DNA of 64,000 nt from Sphingobacterium mizutaii (GTDB lineage: Bacteria; Bacteroidota; Bacteroidia; Sphingobacteriales; Sphingobacteriaceae), in the NCBI RefSeq assembly GCF_900187125.1, contig NZ_LT906468.1, positions 1,922,001 to 1,986,000 of the forward strand. The letters are read 5' to 3'. The position numbers were made by a program, and so were the translations under genes. Shown here piece after piece: positions 18,134-26,363 of this stretch. The notes beneath the pieces were generated by a model. It worked only from the letters and a program-made list of their open reading frames with translations, was not told the origin of the DNA and ran no database searches. How positions within the stretch are numbered: the stretch's first letter is position 1; the number at the start of each line of letters is the position of its first letter.

Positions 18134-18640
18134 TTAGAGTTTTAATTCTCCTTCTTCACCAATACCTTCCTTACTTCCTGTAATCGCATTTTTCAACATA
18201 CCAAATAAAGTTGCGATTTTATTGGAGCCAGAATCCCAATAGTGCGCTTCATCGGGTGTAACCTTAATTAATCTAATATTTGGATCTTCCTTTCCTTTTT
18301 CAAACCAGCCTTGCATCATCTTATTCCAATATCTGTCAATTCTTGCTTGATCTCTACTTAGTGTTGCAGTGCCATTAATACTTAAAAAGCTATAATTTTT
18401 AGGATCGGCATAAAACACTGAAATTTTATCATTCTTTTCTAAATTTTTATGCGTTTCACTTTCTGCAGAACAGATATACCATATATTTCCATCTTTATCC
18501 ACTTCTTGTCTGCTCATAGGGACACCATGAGGATAGGGTGAATTTGGAGTAAATGTACAAATTGTACCGATGTCAATTTGATCAACAATTGATTTTAATT
18601 TTTTATGAGCTTCTTGATCTCTAATAATTTTCTCTGCCAT
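18134..18640 (-). CDS. Pyridoxamine 5'-phosphate oxidase-like general stress protein
   Basis: A 168-residue split-barrel flavin-binding protein of the PNPOx-like / general stress protein 26 family. The core strands GTICTFTPNSPYPHGVPMS, GNIWYICSAESETH and ISVFYADPKNYSFLSINGTA follow the family order, and the late WFEKGKEDPNIRLIKVTPDEAHYWDS is characteristic. Family members bind FMN, FAD or F420; most Bacteroidota copies are unassigned stress proteins rather than vitamin B6 enzymes. I start at the ATG at 18640 (MAEKIIRDQ); an upstream GTG eight codons earlier is open but less usual. It lies alone beside a decayed catalase. Confidence 0.85.
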   Translation of the reverse strand: MAEKIIRDQEAHKKLKSIVDQIDIGTICTFTPNSPYPHGVPMSRQEVDKDGNIWYICSAESETHKNLEKNDKISVFYADPKNYSFLSINGTATLSRDQARIDRYWNKMMQGWFEKGKEDPNIRLIKVTPDEAHYWDSGSNKIATLFGMLKNAITGSKEGIGEEGELKL

Positions 18641-18761
18641 AGTATGTTCTTTTGGGTTCAACACTTAATAGTTCACAATTGTTTAGATAAAAATTACCAG
18701 AACTTTTATTCAATTTTTTGTTAATGATTTTAAGCATTCTTCATGCTATTTAAAATAACAG

Positions 18762-19883
18762 GCTGCCTTTGACCTTGGAAGAGTAGTTACAGAAATTGAT
18801 TTCTCTGATGATCCGCTCTTGCAAGGAAGGAATTTTTCATATATAGATCCTCAGAACTATAGACTGGGTGGTCCAAATTTCCATGAATTGCCCATCAATA
18901 GGCCGATAAATGGCACACACAACAATCAAAAGGATGTGTTTGCAAGAATGGATATCTTAAAGGGTAATACAAATTATTTTCCAAATAGCCAAGGAAATGG
19001 ATGTCCATACCAAGCTATGCTTAAAGGGGAAAAAGCTTACCAAACAGGAAAACGACAGGTTGATGGTAAAGAAAGTAAGAGCAAAGTCGAGTTCATTTGC
19101 AGAACACTTTACTCAAGCTAGATTATTTTTTAATTATTTAAGTCCTGAGGAGCAAAACCATGTTATCAATGCTTTTAGTTTTGAGCTCTCGACAGTAAAT
19201 AATGAAGATATCAGAAAGCGTGAATTGGCCAATTTAAATCATGTTCATCCAACATTGGCAAAAGCTATTGGGAAAAACTTAGGATTGACACCATAGAATC
19301 CCTTGATCCGCTTACTTTACAATTTGCAAGGCAAAATCACCCAAATTATCCATTAAAGCTTAATAAACCTGAGATTGAAAAGTCTGAATTCTTAAGTATG
19401 AAGGTTAAAGGTGAAGAGGGTAATATCCGTAGCCGGAAAATTGTATTTTAGTTGATGATAGTGTAAGTAAAGTATCGGTAGATTAAATGAAAAAATGACT
19501 TGAGAAAGATGGAGCTATTGCTGTGCTGATTTCTTCGCATGTTGGAAATTTGAAATATAAGGAAGGGGGGGGAAGAACCCATACAGCATAGTTATTTAAC
19601 CGATGTATCAGTTTGTTTTGATGGTTTTTATACACCTAATGGCGACTCTGTATCCAAGTTCGCTCAAAATCCAGATTATCTTCAATTTATTAATAAAGGT
19701 TACCGTCACAGTAAAGTAATTGCATTTGCCAAAGGAACAGAGCAATTAGCAGCAAAATCTTTTATAGAAAAAGATCAAGGTGTAATATTTGAGTCAGATC
19801 CAAATTTGACAGATGCATTTGTTAATGCACTCAAAAAACATAGGGTATGGGAAAGAGAAAACCCTAGAAAAGTCCCTTCATAA
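18762..19883 (+). pseudogene. katE: Catalase HPII (KatE-type), 3' remnant
   Basis: The back part of a large-subunit catalase with its C-terminal DJ-1/PfpI-like domain. The sequence begins in mid-gene with LGRVVTEIDFSDDPLLQGR, then GGPNFHELPINRPI and NGTHNNQKD, all conserved in HPII. Near 19075 the frame shifts (AKSSSFAEHFTQARLF continues in another frame), a stop at 19294-19296 needs another shift into ESLDPLTLQFARQNHPNYP, and further stops occur near 19450. The PfpI part (SYLTDVSVCFDGFYTPNGD, KGYRHSKVIAFAKG) follows in yet another frame to the stop at 19881. The heme-domain 5' half is absent. It cannot make an active enzyme. Confidence 0.85.
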
Positions 19884-20129
19884 TAGATTACAATTATCTT
19901 TCCGCCATCTTAAAATCCGTTGAACTCTCAAAGCTTCTCCAGATTTGTGTCTGTTACTCAATATAATTACTTTAAAAGAAATTTCGAAAACCAATTCTGA
20001 TTTTAAGGTTTGCAAAGATTCAATTTGTTTTTTTCTGGGCAATTGTTCTAACATCTCACTGATTTCCGTAATAGTAACATTACTGGTATCGGAATAAACT
20101 ATTTTCAATAGTTGCCAATTCTTTATCAA
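19878..20129 (-). CDS. Doubtful small frame, 83 aa
   Basis: A minus-strand frame with helical, charged composition (EISEMLEQLPRKKQIESLQTLKSEL). It overlaps the end of the catalase remnant by a few bases and matches no family I know. The sequence does look protein-like in its first 60 residues, so a small real gene or the end of a decayed one is possible. Confidence 0.25.
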   Translation of the reverse strand: MIKNWQLLKIVYSDTSNVTITEISEMLEQLPRKKQIESLQTLKSELVFEISFKVIILSNRHKSGEALRVQRILRWRKDNCNLL

Positions 20130-20388
20130 CTAAAACAACAAAACAATAGAAGGTAAATTGACCATTGCATCTCCCGGAACTAGATAGGTCATAAATCTAA
20201 ATATGGATGATTTGTTACTTTTTTTCCACAGTTAACTAAGTTCTGATTTTAAATTATCCCTGTTGAAAGTAAAATTATTTTCTTGTAAATAATAATGTAT
20301 AGTTTGTTCATTTGCTACCCAGAGAACATGAATATCTTGAAATTGAACAAAAATTTAAATTACCTTTAATTAACGCTAATAAAATTAG

Positions 20389-20396
20389 TAATTTTG
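20389..20396 (+). promoter_or_regulatory. Promoter element before the radical SAM gene
   Basis: TAATTTTG fits the TAnnTTTG element and lies 26 bp before the ATG of the radical SAM gene. No convincing TTG element is seen about 20 bp upstream. Confidence 0.4.
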
Positions 20397-20422
20397 TTTC
20401 AACTTACTAATATATATAGCGA

Positions 20423-21676
20423 ATGTTTGGGTTTGATGATAAATTGGAAATATTAGCTGATGCGGCAAAATATGATGTTAGTTGCAGTTCCAGTGGAGGA
20501 AAGCGAAAAAATAATGGTGGGATCGGAGATGCCTCTACCAGTGGAATTTGCCATACCTATACTGAAGATGGAAGATGCGTTTCATTACTTAAGATTTTAA
20601 TGACCAATTATTGTATTTATGATTGTTCATTTTGCGTTAGCCGTAGGAGCAATGATGTTCAAAGGGCAGCATTTTCGGTAAAAGAGGTTGTGGATCTTAC
20701 CATGAACTTCTATAGGAGAAACTATATTGAGGGATTGTTTTTAAGTTCAGGAATTTTTAAATCTGCAGACTATACAATGGAACGAATGATGTTGGTGGTG
20801 AGGAAACTTCGAAGCGAAGAAAGGTTCAACGGCTATATCCATTTGAAAGCAATTCCCGGAGCAAGTGAGGCTCTATTAAAAGAAGCAGGGTTATATGTGG
20901 ATCGTATGAGCGTAAACCTAGAGATACCCACGGAAAAAGGCCTGAAATTGGTCGCTCCTGAGAAAGACCATCAAACTGTAATCGAGCCATTATCCATCGT
21001 TCAGAATGAAATCGAAACCATTGAGCGAGATAAAAGGAAGTTCAAAAAGGTTCCTCATTTCGTTCCAGCAGGACAAAGTACACAAATGGTAATTGGCGCC
21101 ACTCCAGAAAATGACCTTCAGGTCATGGAAACCGCCAGCAGGTTCTATAAAGAATTCAATCTCAAACGGGTTTATTACTCAGGATATATCCCAATAAATT
21201 CTAATGATAGCCTATTGCCTAAAATTGGCACAGCTCCGCCATTGGTGCGGGAAAATAGACTTTACCAAGCTGATTGGTTATTGAGGTTTTATGGATTTTC
21301 TCTTCATGAAATCTTAAACAATAGCCATCAACATCTGGAATTGGAAATTGACCCCAAACTTTCATGGGCATTGAGGAATCCACAATTCTTCCCAATTGAT
21401 GTCAATACTGCGGAATATAAATGGATAATTAGAATTCCTGGGATTGGAAGGCAATCAGCCCATAAAATCGTTCAGGCCAGGAAATATGGAAAACTTCGGG
21501 AATATCAATTAAAGAAAATGGGAATAGCCTTTAACAGGGCCAAATATTTTATGGTTTGCCAAGATATGATTGTCAATACGGGATTTATTTATCCAGATGC
21601 TATTAAGAAGGCTTTATTGGATCACCATCCGGAGCCTAGGGTCTCGAATTCCGAATCACAGTTAAGCCTGTTCTGA
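20423..21676 (+). CDS. Putative DNA modification/repair radical SAM protein
   Basis: A 417-residue radical SAM enzyme of the TIGR03916 type. The iron-sulfur/SAM site is CIYDCSFC near residues 64-71 (CxxxCxxC), after the family N-terminus KLEILADAAKYDVSCSSSGG. The C-terminal part has a helix-hairpin-helix, INTAEY-like VNTAEYKWIIRIPGIG then SAHKIV, as expected for DNA binding. It is distantly related to spore photoproduct lyase. The stop overlaps the start of the next gene by one base (TGATG), which is the family's constant partner. A role in repair is inferred from family annotation and the HhH motif; the lesion is unknown. Confidence 0.88.
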   Translation: MFGFDDKLEILADAAKYDVSCSSSGGKRKNNGGIGDASTSGICHTYTEDGRCVSLLKILMTNYCIYDCSFCVSRRSNDVQRAAFSVKEVVDLTMNFYRRNYIEGLFLSSGIFKSADYTMERMMLVVRKLRSEERFNGYIHLKAIPGASEALLKEAGLYVDRMSVNLEIPTEKGLKLVAPEKDHQTVIEPLSIVQNEIETIERDKRKFKKVPHFVPAGQSTQMVIGATPENDLQVMETASRFYKEFNLKRVYYSGYIPINSNDSLLPKIGTAPPLVRENRLYQADWLLRFYGFSLHEILNNSHQHLELEIDPKLSWALRNPQFFPIDVNTAEYKWIIRIPGIGRQSAHKIVQARKYGKLREYQLKKMGIAFNRAKYFMVCQDMIVNTGFIYPDAIKKALLDHHPEPRVSNSESQLSLF

Positions 21677-22434
21677 TGGATTACGTTTTTGATGGTAGTT
21701 TCAACGGTTACCTATGCTGTGTATTCGAGGCATTTGAGAGAAAAGAGTTTTATGTTACTCCTAAAGTGCTGGACATGATAGAACCAAATATTTTCAATCA
21801 ACAGAGACAAGTTATGACCGTCCCTGAAAAATCTTCCCGTATTTTGAAAGGAATCGAAAAGATAATAGGAAAGAAGGACCTGAATATTTTCTATCATAAT
21901 TTTCTTGCAGATCAAAAAGGAGCATGGGAAATAGGTTTTAGGACTATCATTCGTTTATTTAAGTATGGTAAAATTGACATTCGGGACTACGGAAACCCTG
22001 AAATTTTGCAGATACACAAAACCATTAAGCAAGTAAGTCGAGAAAGGCATAGAATGAAAGCATTTGTGAGATTCGTCAAATCTTCAGATGGTCTCTACAC
22101 AGCGCTCATTGAGCCAGATTTAAATGTTTTACCTTTGATTATCCCATTTTTTAAGAATCGGTTTTCTGATCAGGATTGGTTGATTTATGATATCCGAAGA
22201 AATTACGGATATCATTATGATGGACGGGAGATTCACGAAGTCCTTACCTCTGAGAACCAGGAAATCGAAAATCCATATGCCTTAGAATTGGATCTTGACT
22301 CAAGAGAAACGGAATTTCAACATTTATGGAAAACCTACTTTAAGAGTACGAATATTGAAGAAAGGAAAAACATCAAATTACACCTGAGACATGTACCCAA
22401 AAGATATTGGAAATATTTAGTGGAAAAGCAATAA
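21676..22434 (+). CDS. TIGR03915 / DUF4130 putative DNA repair protein
   Basis: A 252-residue protein of the TIGR03915 family with a DUF4130 domain. The opening YVFDGSFNGYLCCVFEAFERKE and the later WLIYDIRRNYGYHYDG and LHLRHVPKRYWKYLVEK are the conserved blocks. In other bacteria the same domain is fused to a UdgX-type uracil-DNA glycosylase; here it stands alone, as usual in Bacteroidota. It overlaps the radical SAM gene by one base, so the two are surely co-translated and probably act together on DNA. No catalytic residues are known for the family. Confidence 0.85.
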   Translation: MDYVFDGSFNGYLCCVFEAFERKEFYVTPKVLDMIEPNIFNQQRQVMTVPEKSSRILKGIEKIIGKKDLNIFYHNFLADQKGAWEIGFRTIIRLFKYGKIDIRDYGNPEILQIHKTIKQVSRERHRMKAFVRFVKSSDGLYTALIEPDLNVLPLIIPFFKNRFSDQDWLIYDIRRNYGYHYDGREIHEVLTSENQEIENPYALELDLDSRETEFQHLWKTYFKSTNIEERKNIKLHLRHVPKRYWKYLVEKQ

Positions 22435-22649
22435 TTGCGCAATTCCATGCCTAGGTATTTCAACTTCTTTTCAGGTTACTTATCGAAAATTTGCCACCAA
22501 AAGCTTGTAATGAACAAAACCTAGATTTGTGGCTTGTATTGGTTCATTTTTCAAATATGTAAAGGTTAAAACATTTTTTGAAAACAAGCCTGGGCGTATA
22601 TCAAGAAGTACCGTGAATTGGAGTTTTTTATGTCGACAGCTTCCACTTG

Positions 22650-24071
22650 TTATAGGATTTCTTGTAGGGCAATTATGCCCTCTTCCAGCTCTTTTTCAGA
22701 AAGTGAACCATAGCCTAACCTGATACCATATATGGTCTCATTGAAGCTATAGGTATCGGGACTGATGATCTTGATTCCCTTGCTATTAAGTTTTTTGGGA
22801 ATTTGGGACCAATCCATGGACTTATTGGGTACAATCCAGAAAGCCAAACCACCTTCGGGAACTGAATAAGTTGCTCTGTCCTCCATGTATTTTTTGAGCA
22901 AACCGGCCATAAAATCCCTTTTGGCTTTGTAGTGGTGAGACGCCTTTTTGATATGGCGTTTTATGGTGCCATCCTTGATAAGTTGCAGAACTGCCTGTTC
23001 CATAATACTGTCTCCTTGAACATCAATAATCTTTCGCAAACTACTTACCCTCTCCATCAGGGCTTCGTCATGGGTTACTAAATAACCTATGCGAAGGGCA
23101 GGCGCAACCACCTTGCTCATGCTGCCTATATATACATAATTTTTCAGTTCGCCGAAACTTGACAAAGGCAATACAGGGCGGTAACCAAAATGGAACTCGT
23201 TATCATAATCATCCTCGATAATCGTAAAACCGTATTCGTTGGAAAGCTGTATCAATTCCAACCTTCTCTTCAGACTCAATGTCACAGTGGTCGGATATTG
23301 ATGGTGTGGGGTAACGTAAATTGCCCTTACCTTTTTACCCGATTTCAGATAGGCAATAACCTCCTCGATCAGCAAGCCGTCCTTGTCTACGCCTACCGGC
23401 AACAATGTTGCCCCAGCATTCTCAAAGGCGGACCAAGCAGGCTTATATCCTGGGTTTTCAACGATTACGTAATCATTTTCTGTAAACAAATATTGAGCTG
23501 TCAGATACATCGCCATTTGACTGCCTCGGGTGATACAGATATTATGATGATTGACCTGCATGCCTCTCTGGTGATTGAGCATTTGCACTATGGATTTTCG
23601 AAATTCCAGATCACCTAATTCGTTGCCATATCCCATCATTTGCCAACGTGCTTTTTGGTTGAAGATCTGGCGGTAAGCCCTTGCCAATTCTGTGATGGGA
23701 GCAATTTTACTGTCTGGGCTTCCATCATCAAACTGCAAATGATAATGTTTGTTTATGGCATTTTTTGCATTAAGAGTGCCACGTTTGCTTTTTTTGCCTC
23801 CCATAAAATCGGGCAAGGTATCGGACACAAAAGTACCCTGTCTCTCTTTGGGAGTTAACCAGCCTTCCATGATCAGTACGTCCAACGCTTCTACAACGGT
23901 ATTCCTATTGACCTTCAAGAGCTGTGCAAGTTTTCTGCTTCCGGGCAGCGCCTCGCGTGGCATTAACCTGCCGGATTGGATATCATTTATAATGGCATCG
24001 GCAATCTGCAGATAAATGGCTTTATCTGATTTTCCATCTAATAATATTTCAAATTTCCAACCTCTCAGCAT
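22650..24071 (-). CDS. MocR/PdxR-type GntR regulator with aminotransferase domain
   Basis: A 473-residue MocR protein: a GntR winged helix in residues 1-80 (AIYLQIADAIINDIQSGRL, then LPGSRKLAQLLKVNRNTVVEALD) joined to a fold-type I aminotransferase domain (115-473). The PLP Lys lies in the segment YVYIGSMSKVVAPALRIGYL. MocR proteins use PLP as an effector sensor and usually control the gene next to them. The gene is divergent from the cupin gene; its start codon abuts a sequence that recurs before the GNAT gene, so it most likely regulates itself and both promoters. The ligand is unknown; despite the common name, nothing here shows a role in B6 synthesis. Confidence 0.88.
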   Translation of the reverse strand: MLRGWKFEILLDGKSDKAIYLQIADAIINDIQSGRLMPREALPGSRKLAQLLKVNRNTVVEALDVLIMEGWLTPKERQGTFVSDTLPDFMGGKKSKRGTLNAKNAINKHYHLQFDDGSPDSKIAPITELARAYRQIFNQKARWQMMGYGNELGDLEFRKSIVQMLNHQRGMQVNHHNICITRGSQMAMYLTAQYLFTENDYVIVENPGYKPAWSAFENAGATLLPVGVDKDGLLIEEVIAYLKSGKKVRAIYVTPHHQYPTTVTLSLKRRLELIQLSNEYGFTIIEDDYDNEFHFGYRPVLPLSSFGELKNYVYIGSMSKVVAPALRIGYLVTHDEALMERVSSLRKIIDVQGDSIMEQAVLQLIKDGTIKRHIKKASHHYKAKRDFMAGLLKKYMEDRATYSVPEGGLAFWIVPNKSMDWSQIPKKLNSKGIKIISPDTYSFNETIYGIRLGYGSLSEKELEEGIIALQEIL

Positions 24072-24102
24072 CTGGACTATCTAATTATATAAAAACTGTA
24101 TC
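24072..24102. promoter_or_regulatory. Putative MocR operator, cupin promoter
   Basis: CTGGACTATCTAATTAT followed by AAACTGTATC. The same block is found at 26279-26309 with few changes and at the same distance from the promoter. It begins at the base next to the MocR start codon and covers the -60 to -30 region of the cupin promoter, fitting activation of one side and autoregulation on the other. Confidence 0.6.
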
Positions 24103-24125
24103 ATTTTAATGGTCCAAATGTACGA

Positions 24126-24133
24126 TACTTTTG
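24126..24133 (+). promoter_or_regulatory. Promoter -7 element of the cupin operon
   Basis: TACTTTTG matches TAnnTTTG exactly, 37 bp before the cupin ATG. The ten bases GATACTTTTG are identical before the GNAT gene, at the same offset from the operator. Confidence 0.65.
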
Positions 24134-24169
24134 TATAGCAATATTGCAATAACAATAAATAATTTAATT

Positions 24170-24670
24170 ATGTCAAAATTAGAAACTGCCACAGAAGTAA
24201 AAAAATCGATCCACGCAGAACAGAAACAGTTCAGCTCAAAGGATTTCCATCAGACCTTTGCAAGACCATCCTTTGTTAGAACCTCACACGTCATCCACAA
24301 AAATGTTGAAAATGCAGGTATCCACAATCAGTTTTCGGAAGAAAGAAAGCACCCAGTTTTCTTTGTGGACCTGCCAAGCAAAAACGTAAGCATGACCATA
24401 GGTGGCCTGTTGCCAGGACAAAAAACTCACAAACACCGCCATACATACGAAACCATTTTGTATGTGCTTGAGGGAAAAGGATCTACGCTTGTAGAAGATG
24501 AAATCGTAGATTGGCAAGCAGGGGATGCAGTTTACATTCCATCTTGGGCTTGGCACCAGCACCACAACCTAAGCGAAGTCGAGGCTGCAAAATACATCGC
24601 TTGTGAGAATGCCCCGCAACTTCAAAACCTAGGTGTGGCATTACGTGAAGAAGAGGGAAGAGATTTTTAA
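24170..24670 (+). CDS. Cupin domain protein
   Basis: A 166-residue single-cupin protein. The two cupin motifs are visible: GLLPGQKTHKHRHTYETILYVLEGKG (His-His-Glu metal ligands) near residue 85-110, and DAVYIPSWAWHQHHN near 125-140. Such proteins are metal dioxygenases, isomerases or plain sugar-acid binders; none can be chosen. The ATG at 24170 follows the promoter directly; the frame upstream of it crosses the promoter and is not coding. It is first in the operon cupin, DapA-like, thioredoxin-like, presumably controlled by the divergent MocR protein. Confidence 0.85.
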   Translation: MSKLETATEVKKSIHAEQKQFSSKDFHQTFARPSFVRTSHVIHKNVENAGIHNQFSEERKHPVFFVDLPSKNVSMTIGGLLPGQKTHKHRHTYETILYVLEGKGSTLVEDEIVDWQAGDAVYIPSWAWHQHHNLSEVEAAKYIACENAPQLQNLGVALREEEGRDF

Positions 24671-24689
24671 CCTTAAATCGAGAAAAGAA

Positions 24690-25589
24690 ATGAATGAAGT
24701 GCCATTTAAAGGTGTAATTGCATATCCGGTTACACCATTCGACAACAACGAGAATATTGATATCCCACTATTCAGAAAACAAGTGGAACGCTTGATTAGG
24801 GTAGGTTCTCACGGCATTGCGCCATTGGGAAGTACGGGTGTCATGCCTTACCTCAGCGATGATGAAAAAGAGTCTTTGACCGAAACCTGCTTACGACAGG
24901 TAGCCGGCAGAGTACCAACATTGGTCGGTGTTTCAAACCTTACCACGGAGAAAACTGTTTACCATGCGCAATTTGCCGAAAAAGCCGGTGCCACGGCCGT
25001 AATGGTTATCCCTATGAGTTATTGGAAATTGAGCGATGATGAAATTGCAAAACACTATGACACTGTTGCGTCTAAGATTTCCATTCCGATTATGGCCTAT
25101 AATAACCCTGCCACCAGTGGCGTGGATATGTCCCCAGCACTTTTGAAGCGTTTGTTAGAAATCCCAAATGTTACGATGATTAAGGAAAGTTCGGGTGATA
25201 TTCTACGTATGCATTCTTTAAGAAAAGAATTAGACGATGGAGTGGCTTTTTTCAACGGTTCCAATCCCTTGGCATTATCCGCTTTTGCAGCAGGTGCAAG
25301 AGGATGGTGTACGGCTGCGCCGAATCTGATACCAGAACTCAATCTAGCTCTTTATGATGCTATACAGGAAAATGATCTTGAAAAAGCACAGCAGGTATTC
25401 TACAAACAGGTTGACCTGTTGAAATTCATTGTTGCCAAAGGTTTGCCCCGTTCCATCCAGGCAGGTCTAGATCTATTGGGAGTTGGCGGAGGGGGATTCA
25501 AAAGCCCATTGCAACCCCTTGATGCAGATGAAATAGCAGAACTGGATAGGATACTTTCAACAATAGACAATGAAGTCTACCAATATTAA
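24690..25589 (+). CDS. DapA-family (DHDPS/NAL) lyase, not lysine biosynthetic
   Basis: A 299-residue TIM-barrel class I aldolase/dehydratase. The Schiff-base Lys is in VTMIKESSGD and the catalytic Tyr in MAYNNPATSG; the pyruvate loop reads PLGSTGVMPYL in place of the usual GTTGE. The Arg that binds the aspartate-semialdehyde carboxylate in true DapA (YNVPSRTG) is absent, replaced by the PATSG stretch. So I infer catabolic action on another 2-keto acid. The ATG at 24690 has a good upstream AGAAAAG and is 19 bp after the cupin stop; the longer frame overlaps the cupin gene and is wrong. The next gene starts right at its stop. Confidence 0.85.
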   Translation: MNEVPFKGVIAYPVTPFDNNENIDIPLFRKQVERLIRVGSHGIAPLGSTGVMPYLSDDEKESLTETCLRQVAGRVPTLVGVSNLTTEKTVYHAQFAEKAGATAVMVIPMSYWKLSDDEIAKHYDTVASKISIPIMAYNNPATSGVDMSPALLKRLLEIPNVTMIKESSGDILRMHSLRKELDDGVAFFNGSNPLALSAFAAGARGWCTAAPNLIPELNLALYDAIQENDLEKAQQVFYKQVDLLKFIVAKGLPRSIQAGLDLLGVGGGGFKSPLQPLDADEIAELDRILSTIDNEVYQY

Positions 25590-25841
25590 ATGTCATATAA
25601 TCAAAGTAAAATGGAAAAAGCAATTTTTTATCACGCAGGTTGCCCTGTATGCATAAGTGCGGAACAGGACATTTTGACCCTCATACCCGAAGGTCAGATT
25701 ATGGTAATCCATTTGGGTATGGAAAGATCTAAAGTAGACGAAGCGGCGGCATCAGGTGTAAAATCTGTTCCAGCCTTAGTTCTCCCCAATGGGAATGTAT
25801 TACATATTAACTTTGGGGCTTCCATAGAAGAGCTAAGGTAA
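25590..25841 (+). CDS. Thioredoxin/glutaredoxin-like protein with CPVC motif
   Basis: A small (83 aa) thioredoxin-fold protein. AIFYHAGCPVC gives the first strand and the redox motif CPVC near residues 18-21, and GVKSVPALVLPNG supplies the cis-Pro and third strand. The ATG follows the DapA-like stop without a gap; an inner ATG at 25611 (MEKAIFYHAG) would also give a complete fold and may be the true start. It has no signal peptide, so it is cytosolic. It is followed by a long hairpin that probably ends the three-gene transcript. Its place in a catabolic operon is unexplained. Confidence 0.75.
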   Translation: MSYNQSKMEKAIFYHAGCPVCISAEQDILTLIPEGQIMVIHLGMERSKVDEAAASGVKSVPALVLPNGNVLHINFGASIEELR

Positions 25842-25848
25842 TAACTAT

Positions 25849-25884
25849 CTATAGCCCGAAGATGTGAATTTTTCGGGCCTATAG
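25849..25884. terminator. Hairpin between thioredoxin-like and ferredoxin genes
   Basis: CTATAG-CCCGAA and TTCGGG-C-CTATAG form a 12-bp stem with one bulged base and a short loop. It has no long T-run but fits a terminator or processing site at the end of the operon. Confidence 0.55.
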
Positions 25885-25914
25885 TTCATTGTCCACAGCT
25901 AAATGATATACCAT

Positions 25915-26241
25915 ATGAATCCACATTCAAAAAACAAACATCCAGATGCTAAGGCATCGGACAAGGTTAAAGTAACCGTGACCATCAATGGCACCACATA
26001 CCAAATCCCATGGAATAAGCAGATGCCTTTGCTGTCTGCCATGCTAAATGCTGGGATTGACGCACCGTATTCTTGTGGCAGTGGAAGATGTGGCAGCTGT
26101 ACTTGTAAATTGGAGAAAGGGGAGGTACGTTTAATGAGAAATTCTGTTCTGTCTGAAACCCACATACAGCAAGGCCTGATCTTGGCCTGTGTAGCAATGC
26201 CCATAAGTACGAGGATAAAGATAAATTATGACGAGTTCTAA
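25915..26241 (+). CDS. 2Fe-2S plant-type ferredoxin
   Basis: A 108-residue [2Fe-2S] ferredoxin. The cluster ligands are in YSCGSGRCGSCTCKLEKG (CxxxxCxxC) and the fourth Cys in LILACVAMP. The first 20 residues are a polar extension ending before the beta-grasp domain (KVTVTINGTTYQIP). Such small ferredoxins pass electrons to oxygenases, for example Rieske enzymes, but no oxygenase is in the window. I start at the ATG at 25915 (MNPHSKN). It is separated from the upstream genes by a hairpin, so it may be read through at lower level or have its own promoter. Confidence 0.85.
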   Translation: MNPHSKNKHPDAKASDKVKVTVTINGTTYQIPWNKQMPLLSAMLNAGIDAPYSCGSGRCGSCTCKLEKGEVRLMRNSVLSETHIQQGLILACVAMPISTRIKINYDEF

Positions 26242-26278
26242 TCGTACTAAAACAACTGTACGGTTACCACTTTTTGGC

Positions 26279-26340
26279 CTGGACTACCTAATTATCCATA
26301 AACTGTACCGACATGATACACCGGAGATCGGATACTTTTG
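26279..26340 (+). promoter_or_regulatory. Second MocR-type operator plus promoter, before the GNAT gene
   Basis: CTGGACTACCTAATTAT, then AAACTGTACC, then GATACTTTTG ending at 26340. Over 62 bp it aligns without gaps to 24072-24133, with the three blocks at the same positions. TACTTTTG (26333-26340) is an exact TAnnTTTG element 23 bp before the GNAT ATG. A further AACTGTACGG at 26253-26262 adds a possible third half-site. Confidence 0.65.
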
Positions 26341-26363
26341 AGCAAATATTTAATCTTAACAAA

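Noticed and set aside
22529..22723. Small plus-strand protein gene
   Set aside because: It overlaps the 3' end of the MocR gene on the other strand, has no family resemblance and no clear start site.
24690..25589. Lysine-pathway DapA
   Set aside because: The substrate-binding Arg after the catalytic Tyr is absent, and the gene lies in a MocR-controlled operon with cupin and redox genes.
26221..26363. Longer start of the GNAT protein at 26313
   Set aside because: It would begin upstream of the TACTTTTG promoter element, so the first 17 codons would not be transcribed.
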